Assembly (NCBI RefSeq): GCF_015062615.1
Contig: NZ_SUUH01000007.1
Coordinates: 62,001-126,000, forward strand
Direction of reading: 5' to 3'
Length of the DNA stretch: 64,000 nt
From: Denitrobacterium detoxificans
GTDB taxonomy: Bacteria > Actinomycetota > Coriobacteriia > Coriobacteriales > Eggerthellaceae
Below are positions 31,715 to 43,413 of this stretch, piece after piece. The notes beneath the pieces were generated by a model. That model searched no databases. It was not told the DNA's origin and saw nothing but the letters and a program-made list of their open reading frames with translations. Positions within the stretch are counted from its first letter, which is position 1; every line of letters begins with the position of its first letter. Position numbers and translations under genes: made by a program.

Positions 31715-34576
31715 ATGGATGCTCTCGTTATTGCTCAGTTCGCGTTTGCCACGTTGTTGCCTGTAATCGCTTGCGTCGGGCTTACGCTTTTGCGCCGCAT
31801 TCGGTGCGTTATGCGCATCCCGAAGATTTGGTGGCAGGTTATCGCGGGCATCGTGTTCGGCCTCATCGCGGTGTATGGCACCGAAGTCGGCATCCCCACG
31901 AATGGCGCCACTATGAACGTGCGCGACGCGGCTCCCCTGGCCGCAGGCCTATTCTTTGGCGGGCCAGCGGGCATTATAGCTGGCCTTATTGGCGGCATAG
32001 AGCGCTGGTTTGCCGTTTTGTGGGGCGCGGGGGAGTTCACGCGCCTGGCGTGCACGTTGGGTACCATCGCCGCTGGCGTCTACGCCGCGTTGCTGCATAA
32101 ATACCTGTTCGACAGCCGCATGCCCTCATGGCCCATGGCGATGGCAACGGGATTGGTGGTGGAGGTCCTCCACCTGCTTCTCGTCTTCCTCACCAATTTC
32201 GACCAGTCGGTGCGCGCGTTCCAGGTGGTGCAAGCTTGTGCCTTGCCCATGATCTCGTGCGTGGGCATTTCCGTGGCTCTTTCCGCCATCGCATTGGCTC
32301 GACTGAATCACCGGCCTTCGATTATGCCGCGCGGTCAGCGGGGGATTGCCCAGGTCGTTCAAGCGTATCTGCTCGTGTCGGTGTTTGCGGTGTTCGTAAT
32401 CACCGTGGGGTTCACGGCCATACTGCAGTCGCGTTTTATGTATTCCGACGAGGCATCGCTGTTGCGACTCAATGTGTCGGATGTACGTGGGGCCATTGCC
32501 GACGCTTCGGACGAAAACCTGCTCATGCTCACCAACAAGGCGGCGTTGTCCCTGCCCTCGGCGCAGGAGGCAACGAACGAGGAGTGTGCCCGCGTTGCCG
32601 ATGACCTCGACGTTGCCGAGGTGTGCATGGTCGACGGCAATGGCATCGTAATTGCCAGCTCGAATACCAGTTTCATCGGCTTTGACATGTCATCGGGCGA
32701 TCAGTCTCGCGCATTTCTGTGCCTGCTTCCCGGGGGCGGCGAAACCGAATACGTGCAGTCGTACCAGCCCATGGCGTACGACGAAACTACATGGCGCAAG
32801 TATGCGGGCGTTACGGTCGAAGGCGGCTTCGTGCAGGTAGGCTACGACGCCCAAAACTTCGTTGACGATATTTCCATGCAGGTGGAAGAGGCGGTTCGGA
32901 ATCGCCATGTGGGAAAAAATGGCCAGGTTGTCGTGCTCGATGCCACGGGCAACGTGGTGAGTGCTGGCAATGACGTGGGGGTGCAGGATGCTCGCGCGCT
33001 TTCTTCCGACGCCGATGGCATTCAGGAAGGCGAGCTCTTCGCCACGTCATTCAATGGGGAAGAGTGCTATGCCACGTACGAAGAGGTAGAGGGCTATCGT
33101 ATCATTGCCGTGCATCCCGCATCCGAAGTACGGTTCTCGCTTGATGTGGCGGTGCTTATCACCTCGTTCATGGAAGTCCTCGTATTCGCCATCCTGTTCC
33201 TGGTGGTGTACTTCGTTATCAAGCGCCTGGTGGTGCGCAATATCTGGCACGTGAATGGGGCGCTTAGCCGCATCACGGGTGGCGATTTGAGCACGCAGGT
33301 GAACGTGCGTGGCATTACGGAGTTCTCGTCGCTTTCCGATGACATCAACCATACGGTCGGTGCCCTGAAGGGTTGGATTGCCGAAGCGGAATCGCGCATG
33401 GATACCGAGCTTGCAACAGGCAGGGCCATTCAGGAAAACGCCCTTCCGCGTGCGTTCCCCCCGTTCCCCGAGATCAAGAAGTTCGACATCTTCGCCGACA
33501 TGAATGCGGCCAAGCAGGTGGGCGGCGACTTCTACGACTTGTTCCTCATTGGCGATTCGAATTCTGAAGCGGGCAAGCTAGGCTTCGTCATTGCCGACGT
33601 GTCCGGCAAGGGCGTGCCGGCGGCGTTGTTCATGATGTCGGCGAAGTCGAAGATTCGCTATTACATGGAATCGGGTATGGAGCTGGGGCTTGCCATGGAA
33701 AGCGCGAATCGTGAGCTGTGCGAGGGCAACGAAGCCGGCATGTTCGTTACCGCGTTCGCTGGAGTCCTCGACTATAAGTCCATGCGCATGACCTGCGTTA
33801 ATGCGGGCCATAATCCACCGCTTGTGCTGAATGACGATTCGTGCGAGTGGCTGGAAAAGCGTTCGGGCTTGCCGCTGGGGCTCTTCGAGGACATGCCCTA
33901 CATGCCCTACGAGATCGAATGCTCGCCTTCCGATACGTTCCTGCTGTACACCGATGGCGTGACCGAAGCTATGGACGTGGAAGAGAACCTGTATGGCCCC
34001 GATCGCCTTATCGACTTCGTGAAGGAGCGCGCGGGCTATTCGCCACGTCAGCTGCTGTGTTCCGTGCGCGCCGACGTCTCGCGCTTTGCCGAGGGCGCCG
34101 AGCAGTCCGACGACATTACCATGCTCGTGCTGAAGGTGGGCGTGCCCCCCGAGAGCTTCGAGCAGATTGAGCTGCCTGCTTCCGACGAAAAGCTCGAGGA
34201 AGTCGATGAGTTCATTCATCGTAAGCTCGAGGCGCTCGATTGCCCCAGCGCGGTGTGCCACAAGATAGACATTGCGGTTGAGGAGATGTTCGTAAACGTA
34301 TGCCACTACGCATACCCGCGCGCAACCGAGGACAATCCCGGTACGGTACGCGTGAGCTGCGCATGCAATACGGACCCCGCCTCCATCATGATTTCCATCG
34401 TCGATAGGGGCGTATCGTTCAATCCGCTGCAGAAGCCCACTTCCGAAGTGTCCGACGATATCGATCAGGTTTCTATTGGTGGCTTGGGTATCCTCATGGC
34501 GAAGAAGTGCGTGGATGAGCTCACGTACGAACGCGTCGAGGGCAAGAATATAGTTCGCCTCGTGAAGCATATTTAG
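31715..34576 (+). CDS. Membrane sensor fused to PP2C phosphatase and anti-sigma-type kinase
   Basis: A 953-residue multidomain signalling protein. Residues 1-210 form a LytS/5TMR-like membrane part ('AAGLFFGGPAGIIAGLIGGIERW'). Helices near 235 and 500 flank an extracytoplasmic sensor region. A HAMP-like segment ('VNGALSRITGGDLSTQVNVRGITEFSSL') follows, then a SpoIIE/RsbU PP2C phosphatase ('KQVGGDFYD', 'FVIADVSGKGVPAALFM', 'LYTDGVTEAM', 'QSDDITMLVL'). The C-terminus is an RsbW/SpoIIAB-like HATPase ('DIAVEEMFVNVCHYAYP', 'GGLGILMAKKCVDELTYE'). One chain thus holds both the phosphatase and the kinase of a partner-switching pathway. No STAS antagonist or sigma gene is adjacent. The ATG at 31715 follows GGGGGAAGGG at a longish distance. 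Confidence 0.88.
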   Translation: MDALVIAQFAFATLLPVIACVGLTLLRRIRCVMRIPKIWWQVIAGIVFGLIAVYGTEVGIPTNGATMNVRDAAPLAAGLFFGGPAGIIAGLIGGIERWFAVLWGAGEFTRLACTLGTIAAGVYAALLHKYLFDSRMPSWPMAMATGLVVEVLHLLLVFLTNFDQSVRAFQVVQACALPMISCVGISVALSAIALARLNHRPSIMPRGQRGIAQVVQAYLLVSVFAVFVITVGFTAILQSRFMYSDEASLLRLNVSDVRGAIADASDENLLMLTNKAALSLPSAQEATNEECARVADDLDVAEVCMVDGNGIVIASSNTSFIGFDMSSGDQSRAFLCLLPGGGETEYVQSYQPMAYDETTWRKYAGVTVEGGFVQVGYDAQNFVDDISMQVEEAVRNRHVGKNGQVVVLDATGNVVSAGNDVGVQDARALSSDADGIQEGELFATSFNGEECYATYEEVEGYRIIAVHPASEVRFSLDVAVLITSFMEVLVFAILFLVVYFVIKRLVVRNIWHVNGALSRITGGDLSTQVNVRGITEFSSLSDDINHTVGALKGWIAEAESRMDTELATGRAIQENALPRAFPPFPEIKKFDIFADMNAAKQVGGDFYDLFLIGDSNSEAGKLGFVIADVSGKGVPAALFMMSAKSKIRYYMESGMELGLAMESANRELCEGNEAGMFVTAFAGVLDYKSMRMTCVNAGHNPPLVLNDDSCEWLEKRSGLPLGLFEDMPYMPYEIECSPSDTFLLYTDGVTEAMDVEENLYGPDRLIDFVKERAGYSPRQLLCSVRADVSRFAEGAEQSDDITMLVLKVGVPPESFEQIELPASDEKLEEVDEFIHRKLEALDCPSAVCHKIDIAVEEMFVNVCHYAYPRATEDNPGTVRVSCACNTDPASIMISIVDRGVSFNPLQKPTSEVSDDIDQVSIGGLGILMAKKCVDELTYERVEGKNIVRLVKHI

Positions 34577-34980
34577 GAGTCGTTCTCGCAGAGTGGTTCT
34601 TGCGGCCCGTCGATGCGTTCGGCGGGCCGCAGTGCGTTATGGCCTATTTCGCATCTTGTGTGGGAAACGTGGAGGACTTGCTCGCGCATTTTAGCCCAAA
34701 AGGACTTGAATTAGGGCGAACTAACAGTTTAAGAAGTCTAACTTCTGTCAACCCATTCGGATGAGGAATGCGGGAAATGAAACCAGTGGGGTCGTATTGC
34801 CTATGAGCGACTCGCTCTTCAACTGGGAAAATGTCGTAAAACAACGCGTTGGTCCGAATGGATTATCCTCCGTAAGCACAAATTAGGCTTACCTACTTTC
34901 TTTGGTACCATTCTCGCAAATTTAACCATGGCACCACTGTATCCAGTGGTGCCGCAAGGGGTCCAAAGGAAGGAAAGGGT
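34577..34980 (+). promoter_or_regulatory. Non-coding leader region before the giant protease
   Basis: The first part holds a 9-bp hairpin, TGCGGCCCG/CGGGCCGCA (34601-34631), after the upstream gene. The dyad AGAAGT-CTA-ACTTCT (34732-34746) and a DtxR-like half-match TTAGGCTTACCTA (34883-34895) follow. A perfect 10-bp hairpin, GGCACCACTG/CAGTGGTGCC (34930-34953), ends 27 bp before the start codon, just ahead of AAGGAAGGAAAGG. I see no gene in this stretch. Confidence 0.45.
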
Positions 34981-37900
34981 ATGAGGGTACAAGACGGGGA
35001 TGCAGCCCCGTGGCGTCGCTCCGGCATGCTCACGCGCGTAACCGCTACGGGCGTTGCTGTCATGCTGGCTGCGAGCACTGGCCTGGCCGGTGTGTCATTC
35101 GCTGATGAGACTGCGTCCCAAAACGACGTGCCTGCCGAGGCACAGCAGCAGGTGGAAGAAACTGCCGATACGTCCCTGGAACAGCAGCTTACCAAGCTGG
35201 GCGCGTCGAGCGCAGACGTTGCTACGGGCAATGCCATCGAGGACCAGACGCCGACGTCTGGCGATAAAGTCACTATCATCGTTCAGCTTGAGGACAACTG
35301 GAATTCGGGCGTGCAATTGTTCGGCCTGTCTTTTGGCGCGCCGAGCTCAGAATCGCGCCATGACTCCATGCGCGACGCAATCCGCAATGTGGTTGCGGGG
35401 GGAGAGCCAGGGTTCTGGCAATGCAGGTGGCCTGCAGCTCTTTTCCGCGGACGATAGCTCTTCCGACGATTCCATCGAGGAAATTGCCGATTACTACAAC
35501 GTCATCGACGGCTTCGCCATCAAGGCGCCCGAAAGCGCCCTCGAGGCCATTCAGAATCTCGATGGCGTGAAGAACGCGTTTGTCGAGCAGTCGTATTCGA
35601 TTCCCTCTGATATGGGCATTCAGTCCACCAATGCGTTGAATCAATCGAGCTTGGACATGACGAATGCCGATGACGTTGCCTATCGCGGCGATGGCCAGAC
35701 CATCGCCATCATCGACAGTGGCCTGCAGATTGACCACGAGGCTTTTGATGGCGATATGAGCGGTGTGGATGTTGCTTGGACGGAAGACGAGATCAACGCC
35801 GCCAAGACGAACCTCGCCGCTGGCAAGTCGGGCGTGTACACCGACAGCAAGATCGTGTTTAGCTACGACTACGCGGACAACGATAACGAGGTTACGCCTG
35901 GCACCTATACCGACCTTACGCATGGCACGCATGTGGCCGGCATCGCTGCCGCAAATGGCGGCCAAATCGAAGGCGCCGCCCCCAATGCGCAGATCATGAT
36001 GTTCAAGGTATGCGACGACCTGCAGGGCAACATCTACGACAGCAACTTGATTGCCGCCATGGACGATGTAGCCGCCTTGGACAAGGCGGGCGAAGCGAGC
36101 GGCAACAACATCGATGTCGTGAACATGTCGCTCGGCAGCGACAATGGCTTTGGTGCCGAGGGCTCTCGCCAGACGTATGCCGATGCGGTGAACGCTCTGG
36201 AAGACCAGGGTATCGTGGTGAACGTTGCTGCTGGTAATGCGTATAACGCGGCCTACGGGAACAAGTCCGGCGAAAATCTGCCGTACGCGACCGACCCCGA
36301 TGCCGAGATCATTTCCTGCCCTGCGTCGTTCGACAACTCCTTTGCCGTGGCAAGCGTGAACAATGCGGAGGGTAGCTCGGTATTCTACTTCGCCGACGAA
36401 AAGGTTGCGTATCGCGACGTTACCGCGCAGGATGGCACCGAAGTTCCCCTGTTCAACGCTTTGGATGAAGGCTCCTACGATATTGTCGACGGCGGCATTG
36501 GCTCCGCGGCCGACGTTGCTGCGCTTTCCGAAGCGCAGGGCGGAACGCTTGCCGGCAAGATGGTTCTCATTCAGCGTGGCGGCGAGGATAATGGTGAAAA
36601 ACTCTCCTTCGAGCAGAAGCTCAAGAACGTTGCGTCGCTGAATCCCGTAGCCGTCGTTTTCTACGATAACGCGTCTGGCACGAACCAGAACTTCGGCTTT
36701 ACCACCGCCCAGGAAATCCCCTCGGTGGGCATTTCCCTGGAAGCTGGCGAGAACATCAAGCAGGCGATCGAGTTTGGTTCCGCCCAGATCAAGGTCGTGC
36801 ATGACGCAAAGGCCGATTCGGCAACGTTCGAAAACTACGTCATGAGCGACTTCAGCAGCTGGGGAACCACCCCCGAAATGGACATCAAGCCCGAAATCAC
36901 CGCTCCGGGTGGCAACATCTACAGCTCGGTGAGCGGAAGCAGCAATGCCTATGCGTACATGAGCGGCACGAGCATGGCCACCCCTCAGATGGCCGGCATT
37001 ACCGCTCAGGTGCATCAGTACATCGAAGCGAATCCCGCGCTTTCCGGGAAGTCCCAGGACGAAAAGAATAGCCTGGTCAGCCAGCTTCTCATGAGCACCG
37101 CACGCCCCATCGTGAACAGTGCGGATTCCGCGAGCTACTACTCCCCGCGCAAGCAGGGTGCTGGCTTGGCGGATGTGGAAGCTGCGGTATCTACTCCCGT
37201 GTACGTAACCGTGGACGGCGCGAAGGTGGCCGATCGCCCGAAGGCCGATTTGGGCGAAAGCTCGACTGGCACCTGGAGCTTCAAGGTTACGCTGCATAAC
37301 TTCAGCGATTCGGAAGCTTCCTATACGCCCGATACGCACGCCATTTCCGATACGGTGGCGAATGGCCTGTTCCAGCAAGCCAGCAAAGACTGGACGGGTG
37401 CGGGTATCGACGTGAGCTACACGGGCCTTACCGATGGTGCCGTGGTTGTACCCGCCAATGGCTCCGCCTCCTACACGGTGAACATCTCCTGCGGTTCCGC
37501 ATTCACCGAGTGGGCCGCGGCCAATACGCCCAACGGTACGTTCGTTGAGGGCTTTGCTCTGCTGAAGGCTGCCGATGGCTCGGGTAACCCCGATCTGTCC
37601 ACGCCGTTCTGCGGTTTCTACGGTGACTGGGATGCCGTGCCTGCGTTCGACTCTGATAGCTATAGCTCTACCTCCAAGACGACCATCAACGGGGAAGAGG
37701 TAGTTACGGGCTCCCATGTGATTGGCACCGCCCTTACGAGTGGTACGACCAACCTGCCCTTGGGCATCAACCCGCTGGATAGCGGCACGAGCCTGGCGGT
37801 TGATGGCGACTACTCCAATTTCGTGCATCAAGGCAAGCAGGTTGTTTCGAGCACGCCGTACTCTTCGAGCCCGAATAGCGCCAGCCCCATGACGGGCCTG

Positions 37901-40900
37901 CGCCGCAACCTGAACGAGTATACGGTGGAATACACGAACGAACAGGGCGAAGTCGTTCGTTCGTTCGATCAGGACTATCAGGTGAAGTCGCGTTACGCTT
38001 CCAACTACGGCATGACCTATGGCGAGCAGTGGACGGGTCCGTTCGCATTCTCTGGCCAGGACGAGGATACGGGTAATTACCTGCCGCAGGGTACGTACAC
38101 CATGACGAAGACGGCTACCACTGCCGGCGGCGACGGCAGTGCCGTTCAGAAGCAGACCGATTCGTTCTATTACGATACGCAGGCGCCGGTTATTTCCAAC
38201 ATCTCGTATTCCGGCCAGGGCGATGAGCGCGTGCTGAGCTTCGACGTCACCGATAATAGCTGGCTTGCTGCCGTGCAGTTCTACGACACCGTGCACCAGG
38301 GTTACTTCCTGCGCCAGCTTGCCGACGACAAGGATGGCAATGGCAGCGCCACGGCGGATGAGGCGTCGGAAGAGCAGTACGTCACGAACGAGGACGGCAC
38401 GCGTACCTGGCATTTCGATATCCCGATTAGCAACCTGCGTTCCGCGTGGCAGGGCGTTGCCGACGAGGCGTCTCTTGTTGACCCGATGCCCGATACGGTT
38501 GCGCTGTATGCGTACGACTACGGCCTGAATGGTGGCTCGCCGGAAACGATCGTCATCAATCAGATCGCTCCTACTGCTGTTGACATCACGCCTGACGAGA
38601 ACACGCTGTACGAGGGTCAGAGCGTGACGCTTTCCAGTGCATTTACCCCTAGCAACGCAACGGAAACGGGCATTACGTACGAAAGCGCCGACTCTTCCAT
38701 TGCTTCGGTTGACAACAAGGGCGTTGTGACGGCTCATGCCAAGGGCGACGTTACCATTACGGGTACGTCGACGTACGATGCTTCCGTGTCCGATACCGTT
38801 ACCGTGCATGTATCCGAGGTTCCCGAATCGGTGGGCATTGCGATGCAGGCGAACGAGGCTACGGTCTCGTTTGGCGCGGATTACGATGCCAAGGTCGTCG
38901 TGTCTCCTGCGTATGCTTCCGATAGCATCGAGTGGAGCAGTAGCAATGAGTCGATCGTGACGGTCAAGGACTCTTCTGATGCATCCGCAGGTAGCGATAA
39001 CGTTGCTACGGGTACGATTACCGCTGGCAATACCACGGGTAACGCAACGCTTACTGCTACCTTGACCCATGTTGATGCGGCGACGGGAGAATCCTCCACG
39101 TACACGGCGAACATGACTGTGAAGGTGCGTCAGGACAACTACGGCGATTTCGTTATCGACGAAACGTACCCCGAAGGTCCGCGTTTGCTGTACTACGGCG
39201 GATCCTTGCAAAACGTGACCATTCCCGACAATGTTGAGGTCATTGGGCCCCAGGCGTTTGCCGAGACGGGCTGCCAGACCGTAACCGTTCCCGCAAGCGT
39301 GGAGAAGATCGAGTACGGTGCGTTTGAGCACATGCCCAACCTCACGACGGTGAACTTCGAAGATTCCGATACCAACCCCAGCCGCCTGACCACGATGGAA
39401 GACAATGTCTTCTACTACGATCTGAAGCTGGACGAGATCACGCTGCCTCGCAATCTGGTAAACCTGGGCAGTGGCACGTTCAATACCTCGAGCGTGAAGA
39501 AGGTTACCTTCCCCTATGGCCTCACGAAGATTCCTGCTCAGACGCTGTACTACTGCTCGGTTCAGGATGTCGTTATGAGCGATGCCGTAACGGAGATTGG
39601 CGACCAGGCGCTTAGCTCCGATGGCTCCCTGGGCTCCATTAGCGTGGTGAAGGCCGATGGCTCGGTAGTGAATGGCCAGCTGCCTTCCGCCCTGACCACT
39701 ATTGCGGATAGCGCCTTCTCGGGTACGAGCCTTGGCAATATGGACATTACCTTGCCTTCGGGCGTGAAGAGCGTGGGCGTTATGGCCTTCTCGAGCGTAT
39801 CCAGCAAGAACATCACGCTCAATGACGGGCTGGAGACGATTGGCACGGGAGCCTTCCAGGCGTGTGGTGCGTCCCAGATGGTCATTCCCGATAGCGTGAC
39901 GAGCGTGGGAGAAAGCGCATTTGCCAACATGAGCAATTGCAGGTCGATTACCGTGGGCGCTGGCGTTCCGGCCGATTCCTTGGAAAAGGCCTTCGCCTTC
40001 AACCTGAATTGCGCTGAATACAAGGTTTCCCCTGCTACGACGAATTACAAGGTGGTAGACGGCGTGCTGTTCAGCGGTGACGGCAAGACGCTCGTGACCG
40101 TGAACGAGGGCGCGAAGCGCTCGAGCTACGATGTGCCCGCGGGTACCGAGCGTCTGGGCGATTATGCCTTTGCCTCTACGTCAACGCAGCATGTCACGTT
40201 CCCCGAAGGCCTGCGTGAGATTGGCGCGGATTGCTTCGTGGAAGGTTCGCTGAACGAGCTTGACCTGCCGAGCAGCATGGAGAGCATCGGCAACGGTGCG
40301 TTCCAGAACAACCAGTTCCTCACCAGCGTAAAGGTGGGCGGTACCAAGCATATCGGTACGTACGTGTTCTACAACTGCCAGAGCCTCACGTCCTTTGACT
40401 TCGGCACGCGCCTGGAGTCCATTGGCGATGGCTCCTTCGGCGAGGACAGGGGCTTTACCGAGTTCGTCTTCCCCGATACGCTTACGTCCATCAGCGGTGG
40501 CTGCTTCGCCAACATGCCTAACCTGAAGAAGATTCATATCGGCGCGGGCATGACCGGTTCGATGGCGGGCGCCTTCACGGGTGACTTCGCCCTGACCGAG
40601 ATCACCGTATCCGAGAACAACCCGGTCTATCATGTCGTCGACAACGTGCTGTATGGCGAAATGAGCGCTGAGGTCGACCCCCAGTATCCTGGCAAGCACC
40701 TCATTCTGTCCCTGCCCTGCAATACCTTCACCGAGTACACGGTGGAAGAGGGTACGGTATCCATTGATGAGCAGGCGTTCCGCGGAAATAGCTCCCTGCG
40801 CAAGGTTACGCTGCCCGAGGGCATTCGCAACCTGGCCACTGGTTCGTTCAACAGCTGCTCCAACCTCGAGGAAATAAACTTCCCCGAAAGCCTGGAGCAT

Positions 40901-43285
40901 GTGACGGGCTTCTACAGCACTGACAAGCTCACCACGGTCGATATGGCCAGCATCGCGTATATCCCGAGCAATTCGTTCATGGGCAACATGCCCGAACATC
41001 TGGTTGTTCGCAATGGCAAGACGGGCTCGATGGTCACTGAAGACAATTTCTTGACCAAGGGCGAATTCCCGACGGGTGCGTTCTTCGACAGCATGGATTA
41101 CAGCGGGTTCGAGGGCATGCGCTCCGCGTACTTCGGCGAGGGCATGAAGACGGTTTCCATCGTGTATGACGAGGCGCCGAGCACGCTTGTTCTGCCCGCG
41201 AGCCTCGAATCCCTTGAACTGTCTTCCCCCACGGGATCCAACATGCTCTCCTTCAAGGTGTATGTGCCCAAGACCGACGCCGAGGGCAATGTGACTTCTG
41301 GTTGGACGACGGCGGAAAAGACGCTGAAGTCGATGGGCGTCAGCACCACCCACTTGGTTGATTATCAGCCGCTGTCCGCGACGCTGCATGTTGGTGAGCC
41401 CACGAGTGGTGGTACGGGCGAGGAAACCGGCGACGCGAAGACCTACGCGGTAGGCGTAAGCTGGTACAAGACCGGTACCGACGATACGTCTTCGGTGGGC
41501 AATTACCTGGGGTCCTCTACGACTGCCTTCCCGAATGGCGACGGAACCTATACCGTAATCTTTGCCCCGAACAGCATGTATGCCGACATGATCATTGGCA
41601 TGAGCATCGGCGGTGCGCCCATGGAGAAGGATGGCGATAACTACTTCGCCACGCTCACGGCTGAGCAGCTGCAAAGCCGCCAGGTTGTCGATTTCTCGCT
41701 GTCGTACTCCGGCGTCACCACCAAGCAGAGCTGCGATGTCGAATTCGACCAGCAGGCTGTTGCCAACATGATCTCTGCTTCCCAGAACGGCACTTCGTCG
41801 ACGGGTCTTACGGTCGCATCTGCTACGTCCGAGGATGCCGTTGAGGCTGGCGGCGTCGTGAAGCCTGGCAAGAAGCAGAAGGTGTACGTGGACGTTTCGG
41901 GCGGCGTTGCCGGCTCGAAGGAATATCGCTTCGTGAGCACGCTTCCCGATGGCGAGACCATGACCATTCAGAATTGGTCCACGTCTAACGTGTGCGAGAA
42001 CTGGACGCCCATCACCACGGGCGAGACGCTTACCGCCGAAGTGCGCGATGCGTCGTGTCTCACCGTGGAAACCGCAGGTGTCGTGAAGGCCATGACCGCC
42101 GCCGCAAGTGACGACCTTGCCGCGCTGCAGGCCGACCTCGAAGTGGCGAGGGCCATGGAGCAAGGCACGTCGAGCGATAGCGCCTTCCAGACGCTGCAGC
42201 AGGCTATTTCTGACGCCCAGGCCGTTGCCTCCAACGACAACGCGCAGGGCTCCGACATCAAGTCTGCCCAGACTGCGCTGCAGCAGGCCGTTGCCGCTTT
42301 CCAGCTGACTGCTGGATCGGGCACGGTAGAGGATGCCATTGCCGCCCTGCCGGAAGCCGATGCGGTAACCGCTGCGAACGGGGCCGATGTCAAGGCCGCG
42401 CAAGATGGTTACGCCTCGCTGTCCGAGCAGGCGCGCGCTGCGGTCTCGGCCGATAGCGTTGCCAAGCTCGATGCCGTGGGCGCTGCGTACGCCACGCAGC
42501 TGATCGCCAACTTGCCCAGCACTCTTGGCGCTCAGTCTCAGGCAGACGTCATTGCTGCCCGTGCGGCATACGAGGCCCTGTCCGATAACGCCAAGTCGTA
42601 CGTTTCCGCTTCCAGCTTGCAGGCCTTGCAGGCTGCCGAGGCTGCAAGCGTCGAAAAGGGCGTGCTTCGTGGACACATCGAGGAAGCGCGTGCTATCCAG
42701 CAGGGTGACAAGACTGATGCCGCATACGCCGCACTGCAGGCCGCCATTGCCGCTGCCGAGTCGGTGGCGTCGAGCTCCAGCGCAACTCAGGCGCAGGTGG
42801 ATGCTCACGATGAGATGCTGGTAAGCGAAATGGCCGCCTTCAACGAATCGGGTACCGTGGCTCCGGCGAAGGTTGAGACGTCCGAGATGCTGCGTCTGTA
42901 CAACCCGAATTCGGGCGAGCACTTCTATACGGCCGTTCCCTCCGAGCGCGATACGCTTGTGAAGGCTGGCTGGCAGTTCGAAGGCAGCGCCTGGAATGCC
43001 CCGGTCACCAGCGATACGCCGGTCTACCGCCTGTATAACCCCAATGGCGGCGACCACCATTACACGGTGAGCGAGGAAGAGATGAAGGGCCTTGTGGCGC
43101 TCGGCTGGAACTACGAGGGCATTGGCTGGTACTCAGACGATGCCCAGGGTACGCCGCTGTTCCGCCTGTATAACCCGAATGCCTCCTCCGGTGCGCATCA
43201 TTACACCGTCAGCAAGAGCGAAGCTGAAATGCTCGTTGCCGCCGGCTGGAATGATGAGGGCATCGCCTGGTACGGCGTGAAATAG
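34981..43285 (+). CDS. Giant secreted S8 serine protease with leucine-rich repeats (frameshifted)
   Basis: The protein is read in one frame from 34981 to about 35400 and in the +1 frame afterwards. Joined at the G6 run, it gives about 2767 residues. Order: Sec signal peptide (cleavage near 'VSFADE'); subtilase domain with D245 ('IIDSGLQIDHE'), H314 ('HGTHVAGIA') and S664 ('GTSMATPQMAG'); an inserted PA domain ('VLIQRGGEDNGEKL'); Fn3-like region; two Ig-like (Big_2) domains (about 1196-1390); BspA-type LRR_5 repeats (about 1400-2040); helical FIVAR-like segments; and three DUF5648-type repeats ('LYNPNSGEHFYT'). No LPXTG is seen. GGAAGGAAAGG precedes the start. As written, only a 158-residue product would be made, unless slippage or a sequence error is involved. 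Confidence 0.85.
35397..35402 (+). other. G6 tract at the frame break of the protease gene
   Basis: Upstream codons (…GTG GTT GCG GGG) and downstream codons (GAG AGC CAG GGT TCT) are both clearly coding but one base out of register. Five G would restore the frame. Causes could be slipped-strand phase variation, a real inactivating insertion, ribosomal or transcriptional slippage, or a sequencing error. Confidence 0.75.
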
Positions 43286-43413
43286 CGAATTGGGCGGGGT
43301 GCGCATGCGCGTGCCCCGCCTTGTTCCTCCTGGCCCACGTCAAAAGGCGCGGGCCACTTCCATATATGCGTAAAGGCGAGGCGCGTGGGCGTCTCGAGGG
43401 AAAGGAAGGTCTT

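Noticed and set aside
34644..34844. 66-codon frame on the - strand upstream of the protease
   Set aside because: No ribosome-binding site, no similarity to known proteins that I recognise, in a leader-like region.
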